NCBI GenBank assembly: GCA_029781035.1
Contig: JAKOXK010000071.1
Coordinates: forward strand, 1-50,191
Length of the DNA stretch: 50,191 nucleotides
Direction of reading: 5' to 3'
From: Armatimonadota bacterium
GTDB lineage: Bacteria > Armatimonadota > Fimbriimonadia > Fimbriimonadales > Fimbriimonadaceae
Numbering within the stretch: position 1 is the first letter of the stretch; each line of letters starts with the position of its first letter. A program made the translations under genes and the position numbers. Under the pieces are notes generated by a model. It saw only the letters and a list, made by a program, of their open reading frames with translations. It searched no databases and was not told the origin of the DNA. Positions 8,729 to 15,202 of this stretch are shown in pieces.

Positions 8729-9804
8729 CTGCCTTGCTAGCCGTTCTGGCTCTTCACCCTTTGGTCGCTCTGGCCCCGGTCCGACAGGACGCCAAGGCCA
8801 CCACCCCTCCTGCGTTCGTTCTGGACGCTCCAACAAAGGCACAGACTCTCGACGCGTTGATCAAATACATGAATGAACGCTACATCGTGCCGGAGACCGC
8901 AAAGAAGATCGAGGCTGATCTACGTGCCTGGATGTCGGGAAGCGACTATGCGATCCTGACCGACCCTGCTGCGTTCGCCCTCAAGGTGAACGAGTTGATG
9001 AAGCGGGACGTGACCGACGCCCACCTGCGGTTCCGGTATTCGCCTACCGTGCTCCCTGAGCGCAAGGAGGCCACCCGACCGTCCCAAGACGAATTGAAGC
9101 GCTACGCCGACGAGACGCGCTACGAGAATGCTCTGTTCGAGCACGTGGAGCGTTTGAAGGGTAATGTGGGTTACATCGAGTTCCGTGGGTTCGCCAGTCC
9201 GGACGACATGAAGCGCCCTCTTGAAGGGGCCATGACCTTTCTTGCGAACGTGGACGCGTTCATCGTAGATTTGAGGCAAAACGGCGGAGGCGACCCGGCC
9301 GGAGTGCAGCTCTTCTGTAGCTACTTCTTCGATGGAAAGCCTGTCCACATCAATAACATCTACTTCCGAAATGGCGACAAGATCGACAAGCAGGAGTTCT
9401 GGACACTAAAGAAGGTCGACGGGCCCCGTTTCCCGAAAGTGCCTCTGTACGTGCTGACGAGCAAACGCACTGGATCGGGCGCTGAAGAGTGTGCCTACGA
9501 CCTGCAGCAGACCCACCGCGGCATGATCATCGGGACGTCGACGTGGGGCGGCGCCAATCCCGGCGACGTCGTCCGACTCGGAGACCACTTTGCCTGCTTC
9601 ATCCCAGTGGGCCGGGCCGAGAACCCGTACACCAAGACGAACTGGGAAGGTATCGGGGTGCAGCCTGACCTCAAGGTCGATGCCGACAAAGCGCTGGGCG
9701 AAGCGCACGGGCTCGCTCTTAGGAAACTGATCGAGAATTGCGCGGACGAGGAGAGGAAGACCGAACTCCAGCAGGTGTTGGACGAGGTCATGAAGGGCCA
9801 ATGA
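8725..9804 (+). CDS. S41 family (tail-specific/IRBP-like) peptidase, secreted
   Basis: A 359-residue protein with a signal peptide at residues 1-18. The S41 core is visible: NVGYIEFRGF near residue 149, the oxyanion-region FIVDLRQNGGGDPAG near 179 and the serine loop TSKRTGSGAEECAY near 241. The usual loop is TFSAAEE, so Ser is kept while the preceding Phe is Gly. GTSTWGGANPGD near 267 follows. A PDZ domain is not evident, which fits the interphotoreceptor retinol-binding-like subgroup rather than CtpA. It is translated from the ATGA overlap with the TetR gene and so probably falls under the same operator. Confidence 0.87.
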   Translation: MTALLAVLALHPLVALAPVRQDAKATTPPAFVLDAPTKAQTLDALIKYMNERYIVPETAKKIEADLRAWMSGSDYAILTDPAAFALKVNELMKRDVTDAHLRFRYSPTVLPERKEATRPSQDELKRYADETRYENALFEHVERLKGNVGYIEFRGFASPDDMKRPLEGAMTFLANVDAFIVDLRQNGGGDPAGVQLFCSYFFDGKPVHINNIYFRNGDKIDKQEFWTLKKVDGPRFPKVPLYVLTSKRTGSGAEECAYDLQQTHRGMIIGTSTWGGANPGDVVRLGDHFACFIPVGRAENPYTKTNWEGIGVQPDLKVDADKALGEAHGLALRKLIENCADEERKTELQQVLDEVMKGQ

Positions 9805-9856
9805 GTCCGACCGTGCAGCCCTATTGACAGTGGGCGCACGCGAACTCCATGCTCAT

Positions 9857-9883
9857 GGGTGTCGGCGCCTGGACCCGGCACCC
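9857..9883 (+). terminator. Possible terminator hairpin after the S41 peptidase
   Basis: GGGTGTCGG and CCGGCACCC form a 9-bp stem (one G-T pair) with a 9-base loop, not followed by a T-run. Confidence 0.3.
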
Positions 9884-10528
9884 GTGCCTATGTTGACGAC
9901 ATGCCTCTTGGTAGGAATTGGAGGGCTGACTCACTCTGCGGTGGCACCTGAGTAGTCAATTCCCAATTGTCTGTCACTCCCTGCCGAGGCCTGGCAAACA
10001 ACACTGGAGTTGCTTTCCAACGACGTCGACTCGTACAGGAAAGTTTTTGAACACGGCAAGCCGACGGCAAACGACGTCATCCGCTGTACGGACGCGCCCA
10101 GATGCGCGCCACATTGACGGAGCGTCCAGACGTTCAGCACCCAGGCTTGGCCACCGAGGCCCCGTGTGGCCAGGCCCGGGCGAAGGTCACACCGGATAGA
10201 TTGGTCGCTCTGGTCTGGGCGTACTCCGACGCCTGACACGATTATCCAGACGGGGCTAGTTGGCCTCGGTCCGGCACGTCGCTGGGCGCGTGAAGGTCGA
10301 AGTGGTCGACACTACGGATTCGGAACATGAAGGGATCTTGCCGGATGACGCCCTCTGGTTTTGGGGCAAGCTGTTCATCCTGGGAACTTCGGGATGGTAC
10401 GGAAACGGCCGCGTGCGGCAACAATGCTCTATGGCCCAAGCGGTAGGATTTCTGGCAGTCTCGAGCTTGCCGCGCCGGTTTGTCACCCTTGACTCCGCGG
10501 CTTACGTACGGATCGTGAGCCGCAAAGG

Positions 10529-10534
10529 TAGGAT
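10529..10534 (+). promoter_or_regulatory. -10-like box 6 bp before ATG 10541
   Basis: TAGGAT followed by 6 bp and ATG. No Shine-Dalgarno sequence is present, which suggests a leaderless transcript. Confidence 0.4.
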
Positions 10535-10540
10535 CGGGTT

Positions 10541-10768
10541 ATGTCGTTGTCCGATCTGGTAGACGCTTACATTGCCAATGGGGAGGCACTGATGACGGCC
10601 GGTTCGCAGGAGGAGGGCCTTGAAATCGAGACTCAAATGCGCGAACAGTTTGCTGAGATTCAGTCTCGATCGCAGAGTCCCGGCTTTCCCACCGCTGAGG
10701 ACGGCGAAGCTTGGAACCGGTTCCAAGACTGGGAGTTGAGACACAGCGTCCCCGACGACGGGCCTTAG
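10541..10768 (+). CDS. Small acidic hypothetical protein (75 aa)
   Basis: I do not recognise this gene. It encodes 75 residues, soluble, rich in Glu/Asp/Gln, and probably helical in its first 45 residues (DLVDAYIANGEALMTAG and GLEIETQMREQFAEI). No signal peptide or cysteines are present. The -10-like TAGGAT placed 6 bp before ATG and the strong third-position GC bias support a real gene. Its stop overlaps the stop of the convergent peptidase gene by 3 bp. Confidence 0.6.
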   Translation: MSLSDLVDAYIANGEALMTAGSQEEGLEIETQMREQFAEIQSRSQSPGFPTAEDGEAWNRFQDWELRHSVPDDGP

Positions 10769-11445
10769 GGCTTCTGCTCGATGAACTCGTCCCAAAGTTC
10801 TTGCGGCTCTTTGCCGGTCAGGTTCTTGAAGACGCCAAGTGGATCTTGTCGGTGGCGCATGGCGCTGTCGAGGTCGAAGACGAGCCTGCTGTCGTATTTC
10901 TTGCCGACATAGGCGAGCCAGTACGCGGTAGTCCGGTAGGCGTCGGAGTATTTGGACTTTGCCGGATCGATTTTGGGCCGGCCGTGGGTGGCGAAGTACT
11001 CGGGTTCGTACCGCCACCAGCGGATGTAGTCCGCAATCCCCTCAACAAGCCAGCCGACGTTCGTCTTTCCGCCGGGGTAGTGCTGTACCACGTGAACCAA
11101 TTCATGCACGACCATGCCGAGGTCGTCAGGGTGTTGCGTGATCCACTCGCCGTTGATCGTGATCGTGGCGTTCGACGTGTATGCGGGCACGTTGATCTTC
11201 TTTTTCACCACGAGCTTGATCTCACTCGGAACGCGGTAGTCCTTCGTGTCGAGCAAGGCCGTGATCTGAGGAAACCACTCCTCGACCAGCGTCTTGGCTT
11301 TCTCCGCCCAGGGCATCGCGTCGGGCAAGTCGGTCACGTCGATGCTGACAGGGGGGCAGGCAATCGGCTTGGAAACGGGCAAGACGAACTTATCGAGGTC
11401 CGGCGCTTGTTGAACGAGAGCGAGAAACGCGACGGCGGCGAACAT
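10765..11445 (-). CDS. Secreted zinc peptidase of the basic secretory protein family
   Basis: A 226-residue exported protein. A short signal peptide (MFAAVAFLALVQQA) precedes a domain with the metallopeptidase motif VVHELVHVVQHY (HExxH near residue 114), and GWLVEGIADYIRWW (near 130) supplies the likely third ligand region. This arrangement is that of the plant and bacterial basic secretory protein (BSP) peptidases. Loss of activity is not suggested because both His and the Glu are present. Start ATG 11445 has TAAACT 8 bp upstream and no ribosome site. Function is probably extracellular protein turnover; the substrate is unknown. Confidence 0.8.
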   Translation of the reverse strand: MFAAVAFLALVQQAPDLDKFVLPVSKPIACPPVSIDVTDLPDAMPWAEKAKTLVEEWFPQITALLDTKDYRVPSEIKLVVKKKINVPAYTSNATITINGEWITQHPDDLGMVVHELVHVVQHYPGGKTNVGWLVEGIADYIRWWRYEPEYFATHGRPKIDPAKSKYSDAYRTTAYWLAYVGKKYDSRLVFDLDSAMRHRQDPLGVFKNLTGKEPQELWDEFIEQKP

Positions 11446-11516
11446 TGGACGCTAGTTTACGCTCTGGGGCAAGAGGCCCTTGAACCGGCGCCAACCGATG
11501 CAAGGTGTTCAACGTG

Positions 11517-11522
11517 TAAGAT
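11517..11522 (+). promoter_or_regulatory. -10-like box 6 bp before GTG 11529
   Basis: TAAGAT, then 6 bp, then a GTG start; no ribosome-binding site. Confidence 0.4.
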
Positions 11523-11528
11523 GCGATC

Positions 11529-11894
11529 GTGGCCGCTTCGGCACGTCAGTTCCTCTTCTTGAGAGTGTTTGCGATCCTACTAGCGGCTGTGATCACCCTA
11601 TTCGTGTACCGGATCACAGCCGGTTTGGCTCTGCTTGCCGTAGCCATCGTTCCGGCATTGGTAGCTGAGGAGCGCAAACGAACATCGTTCTGGACGACTT
11701 TCAGCCTATGGTTTGTCCTCTTGGTCGTACCCGTCGACATCACGTTCAAGAACGTGCCCGGCCGACCCCGCTTCGTCCCTTACATCATGGGGCTGCCTAA
11801 CCATGAGTCAGTCGTCAAGGTGAAACGAGGCGAGGTAGTGCTGGGCGGATGCGTCATCACCGGCACCGAGCCGAAGTACGTACTGGTTTGGTGA
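11529..11894 (+). CDS. Small membrane protein of unknown function (121 aa)
   Basis: I do not recognise this family. Three hydrophobic segments are visible: about residues 9-24 (FLRVFAILLAAVITLFV), 28-43 (AGLALLAVAIVPALV) and 55-70 (FWTTFSLWFVLLVVPV). A soluble tail of about 50 residues follows, ending in GEVVLGGCVITGTEPKYVLVW. The start is GTG with TAAGAT 6 bp upstream. It ends 4 bp before the convergent acyl-CoA dehydrogenase gene. Confidence 0.55.
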   Translation: MAASARQFLFLRVFAILLAAVITLFVYRITAGLALLAVAIVPALVAEERKRTSFWTTFSLWFVLLVVPVDITFKNVPGRPRFVPYIMGLPNHESVVKVKRGEVVLGGCVITGTEPKYVLVW

Positions 11895-11898
11895 CGCC

Positions 11899-13089
11899 TC
11901 ACTCGAACGGCCAAGTCGGTAGGACGTGGGAGCCCGGTTTGTCTGACCGATACCCCAACTCGTACTCCGCCTGGATCAGCGTATGGATCTCGTGCGTGCC
12001 CTCATAGATCACGGCACCACGGGAATTCCTCAGGTAGCGCTCGACCGGGAATTCGTCGCAATAGCCATAGGCGCCATGGATTTCCACGGCTTTGTTGGCT
12101 GCGTCGAAGGCGGCCGCGCAGTTGGTCCACTTGGCAAGGCTCACTTCGCGACTGTGCCTCTGGCCGGTGTTCTTCATCCATCCGACCTTGTAGTAGAGAA
12201 GCCGACCGATCTCGCGTCCTTGGACCATGCTCGCAATCATCTGCTGCACCAGTTGCTTCTTGCCGATTGGCTCGCCACCGACCATTCGCTCGTTGGCGTA
12301 CTTCACGCTGGCGTCGAGGCAAGCCTGGATGATGCCTACCGCACCTGAAGCGACGGTATATCGGCCATGATCGAGGGCTGAAAACGCGATCTTGAGGCCA
12401 TCACCTTCCTGGCCGATCATCCGGTCGGACTCCACCCGCACGTTGTCAAAGAAGATCTCGCCCGTGTTGCCGGCGCGGACGCCGAGTTTGCCGTGGATCG
12501 GACGGCTGGAGAAGCCAGGCAGCGTGCGGTCTACGATGAAAGCCGCATAGGGCGCCTTGGCGCTCGTCTCGGCCAGCCTCGCGACCACGAGGAAGGCGTC
12601 CGCGTAGTCGGCGAGACTGATCCACGCCTTTTGACCGTTGAGCACATAGCTGTCGCCGTCTTTTCGAGCTGTGGTCTTCATATTGACGACATCTGAGCCG
12701 ACGCTTGGCTCAGTCAGCCCGAATCCACCCAGCCTCTTGCCGGTCGCAAGTTCGGGCAACCAGCGCTGCTTCTGCTCCTCGGTGCCCCATTGCATGAGGG
12801 ACATGGAGTGAAGACCGTTGTGGACGCTCATCGCCACCCGCGCGCTGGTGTCGGCCCGTTCGAGCTCCTCGCAGACAATGCCGAGACTGATGTAGTCGGC
12901 ACCCATGCCGTTGTACTTCTCAGGCACGCTGACCCCAAGGAAACCAGCGTCACCCATTCTGTCCAGAAACTCGCGGTTGCTTTCGCCGGCTCGGTCGCGT
13001 TCACGCAGCCCGTTGAGGATCACGTCTTGTCCGAACTTGTACGAAGCTTCTCGAATCTGCTCGTGCTCGGTGGTCAGAGCGAAGTCCAT
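11899..13089 (-). CDS. Acyl-CoA dehydrogenase
   Basis: A 396-residue FAD enzyme that forms the alpha,beta-double bond of an acyl-CoA, in fatty acid or branched-chain amino acid breakdown. All signatures are present: FGLTEPSVGSDVVNMKTTA near residue 123, DSYVLNGQKAWIS near 145 and the C-terminal EIHGAYGYCDEFPVERYLR near 336. IYEGTHEIHTLIQ near 362 contains the position of the catalytic Glu in medium-chain and short-chain members. Chain-length specificity cannot be read. CAGAAT lies 6 bp before ATG 13089. It lies downstream of the thioredoxin-like gene on the same strand, 73 bp apart. Confidence 0.93.
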   Translation of the reverse strand: MDFALTTEHEQIREASYKFGQDVILNGLRERDRAGESNREFLDRMGDAGFLGVSVPEKYNGMGADYISLGIVCEELERADTSARVAMSVHNGLHSMSLMQWGTEEQKQRWLPELATGKRLGGFGLTEPSVGSDVVNMKTTARKDGDSYVLNGQKAWISLADYADAFLVVARLAETSAKAPYAAFIVDRTLPGFSSRPIHGKLGVRAGNTGEIFFDNVRVESDRMIGQEGDGLKIAFSALDHGRYTVASGAVGIIQACLDASVKYANERMVGGEPIGKKQLVQQMIASMVQGREIGRLLYYKVGWMKNTGQRHSREVSLAKWTNCAAAFDAANKAVEIHGAYGYCDEFPVERYLRNSRGAVIYEGTHEIHTLIQAEYELGYRSDKPGSHVLPTWPFE

Positions 13090-13162
13090 ATGAGGATTCT
13101 GACTGACGGTCCCAGTAGGGTCTGGGGTACCGGGACTCTGGAGAGTGCGGGCAAACGCCTCT

Positions 13163-14368
13163 TCACTCTTTTAGCGCAGCTTCGACCGCCTCTCGAAACC
13201 GCACAAACATAGGGTCGCTGAATCCAAGGTCGACCTTGCGTATGACCCCCTTCTTGTCGATCAGCATGATCTGGGGGATGCCGGCGACGCCGTACGCTCT
13301 CAGCGTCTCGCCCGTCACGTACGCCATGGCCCAGGGCATTCCGTGCTGCTTCATCCAAGCAGGCATGCGGTCGAACTCCTCCTTTTTAGGCATCGCCTTG
13401 TCCTGGACGTGGTCGGTGCCGAAGAACCCGTAGTACGTGGTCACGCTCAAGACGTCGAGCCCTTGGCCGTGCAACTCGGCGTACATCTTTTCCAGGCTCG
13501 GCAGGGCTGCGATGCAGGCGTGGCACCAGTGGGCGGTGAAGTCGAGCACGACAACGTGGCCACGCAGCGATTCCAGGCTTGTGTAATGGCCGTGGACAGC
13601 CGTCGGGGGCAGGGAAGGGGCCGGGCTGCCCAGAAGGCCGTAGCGGCCGCGTGAAGCCAAAAGGTCTGCCTTTCGGTACACACTGTCGTCCAGTTCCTTG
13701 AGGCCATGGTCGATCGTGGCGACGGCGTCCTTCGGGCGACCAAGCTCAGCGAGGTAAGCAGCCTTGGCGTCCACAAGTTGGCGCAGGCCCCAGCCCACTT
13801 CGCCCTTGGCGGGCTGGGTGGTGTCGCGCTTGGACAAGAACGACGCGCACAGGTCGATATCCTTGACCGTGGCTTCGGCTCCGAGCGCGTTCCGGATCTC
13901 GTAGTGGTAAGTGCCGCCCATGTAAGAAGCCAGTTCCGCCGCCTGGCTGAGGTTCGCAGGCTTTGTCTCGTGGAGCATGCGGTGAAGGTTCTGCCCGTCT
14001 TGGAGGTAAAAGCAAGCGAGCATGTAGTCCAGTCGGGCCGGGAACGCTTCGGCGTGGTCCGTCAGGTAGCGTTCGATCAGGCGGCACTCGGTCTTGTAGT
14101 CCTTCGCCGTCTTGGCGAGTTGAGCCCAGCCCCACGCGTCCTTCGCCTCGACCTTTGCAAGGTCGGTGCGCTTTAGGTCTTGCGCTGCCTGGCTTGCGAT
14201 GGACGCCTCGATCTTGTCGATCTCGCCGCTTTTTCCGGCTTTGAGCGCGTCGCCGACCTGCTTGTTGCGCAGGGCTTCCAGCTCGGCCGCTCGTCGTGCG
14301 GGGTCGAACGTCTGGCTGGCCGGGTTGCTAACCAGCGCGAGGGCGAGGAGGACGGCGGACCTGAACAC
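13163..14368 (-). CDS. Secreted protein with helical N-terminal region and C-terminal TlpA-like thioredoxin domain
   Basis: A 401-residue protein. The preferred start is GTG 14368, with TATCAT exactly 6 bp upstream and a tidy signal peptide (MFRSAVLLALALVSNPAS). An ATG at 14413 would add 15 unlikely residues. Residues from about 20 to 255 are helical and Ala/Lys-rich, resembling the TPR-like N-terminal halves of Bacteroidetes-type TlpA proteins. The C-terminal domain starts near residue 260 with HYTSLESLRGHVVVLDFTA, carries the redox motif HWCHACIAALPSLEKMY (CHAC rather than CGPC) and ends with the cis-Pro loop GIPQIMLIDKKG. It probably acts as an extracytoplasmic thiol oxidoreductase. Confidence 0.82.
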   Translation of the reverse strand: MFRSAVLLALALVSNPASQTFDPARRAAELEALRNKQVGDALKAGKSGEIDKIEASIASQAAQDLKRTDLAKVEAKDAWGWAQLAKTAKDYKTECRLIERYLTDHAEAFPARLDYMLACFYLQDGQNLHRMLHETKPANLSQAAELASYMGGTYHYEIRNALGAEATVKDIDLCASFLSKRDTTQPAKGEVGWGLRQLVDAKAAYLAELGRPKDAVATIDHGLKELDDSVYRKADLLASRGRYGLLGSPAPSLPPTAVHGHYTSLESLRGHVVVLDFTAHWCHACIAALPSLEKMYAELHGQGLDVLSVTTYYGFFGTDHVQDKAMPKKEEFDRMPAWMKQHGMPWAMAYVTGETLRAYGVAGIPQIMLIDKKGVIRKVDLGFSDPMFVRFREAVEAALKE

Positions 14369-14374
14369 GGTCAC

Positions 14375-14380
14375 ATGATA
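14375..14380 (-). promoter_or_regulatory. -10-like box 6 bp before GTG 14368
   Basis: TATCAT on the minus strand, then 6 bp, then GTG. It supports the shorter start of the thioredoxin-like gene and a leaderless message. Confidence 0.4.
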
Positions 14381-14654
14381 CAAAGCGCGGCGCGTCGTTG
14401 GCGGCCGAAACATCGGAAATCACCACAGAAGAGGCGATTCCTGCCGGGGGACAAGCGGGCTTCGCGTCAACTCACGCGGTGAACGAGGCAGATTCCGCGC
14501 GCCTTATACCCAATAGTGCGCTTTTTGCCGCAGAAGACGCGCTTTTTGGAGGAGCAGGCGCGTGCAAAAGGCCGAGGCAAGCACTGGAAACCCCGCAAGA
14601 CTTCCCTTATGAAAGTGTGTTCATTGAGTCAGGTGACCGGGTACAACGCGCCCC

Positions 14655-15119
14655 ATGACCAGCAACGCCAAGACCGTCGAGGAGTACCTTGCCAGCTTGC
14701 CTGAGGACCGTAGGGAAGCCATCGCCGCCGTGCGTCAGACCATTCTCGACAATCTGCCCGAAGGCTATGAGGAGGGCATGCAGTACGGCATGATCGGCTA
14801 CTACGTGCCGCACTCGATTTTTCCCGCCGGCTACCACTGCGATCCCAAGCAGCCCTTGAACTTCGCAAGCTTGGGCAACCAAAAGAACCACATGGCGCTT
14901 TACTTGATGTGCGTCTATGGCAACTCGCAGGTGCGGGAGTGGTTCGAAGCTGAGTACAAGAAGTCCGGAAAGAAACTGGACATGGGCAAGGCCTGTCTTC
15001 GCTTCAAAAAGCTGGACGACCTGGCGCTCAACGTGGTGGGAGCCGCGATCGCCAAGGTTCCGGTCGAGAAGTATGTCGCTGCTTATGAGGCGGTGCTGTC
15101 GACCCGGAAGGCACAGTAA
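14655..15119 (+). CDS. DUF1801 domain protein
   Basis: A 154-residue soluble protein of the YdhG-like/DUF1801 family: TVEEYLASLPEDRREAIAAV at the start, EGYEEGMQYGMIGYYVP near residue 36, KNHMALYLM near 76 and MGKACLRFKKLDDLAL near 111. The family has an alpha/beta fold, an iron-chaperone (frataxin-like) role has been suggested for some members, and no activity is established. ATG 14655 is preceded by TACAAC at a 7-bp distance. The 240 bp upstream hold no gene; the only visible feature is the decamer GCGCTTTTTG repeated twice near 14518-14554. Confidence 0.8.
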   Translation: MTSNAKTVEEYLASLPEDRREAIAAVRQTILDNLPEGYEEGMQYGMIGYYVPHSIFPAGYHCDPKQPLNFASLGNQKNHMALYLMCVYGNSQVREWFEAEYKKSGKKLDMGKACLRFKKLDDLALNVVGAAIAKVPVEKYVAAYEAVLSTRKAQ

Positions 15120-15202
15120 GCCTGAATCCTTGGCTCGCACCTGTCTAGCATGAAATGAGGCAACCTCCGGGCCGTAGCAAACGGTACAGTTACCTCGGAC
15201 TT

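Larger units (their letters stand above)
9805..10540. other. 736-bp stretch without a convincing gene
   Basis: No frame here has a recognisable product. A 9-bp GC-rich hairpin (9857-9865 with 9875-9883, one G-T pair) lies about 50 bp after the protease stop and may be a weak terminator without a T-run. CAATT-CCC-AATTG at 9957-9969 is a small palindrome. A 100-codon frame from TTG 10260 has no ribosome site and no familiar motif. I see no tRNA T-arm. A decayed gene is possible but not shown. Confidence 0.6.

Noticed and set aside
10260-10562. A 100-codon frame from TTG 10260 as a possible gene
   Set aside because: No ribosome site or -10 box at its start, no motif, and it runs into the better supported gene at 10541.
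14518-14554. Decamer GCGCTTTTTG repeated twice as a possible CRISPR or regulatory repeat
   Set aside because: Only two short copies with no regular spacing and no further structure; likely chance or a small duplication.
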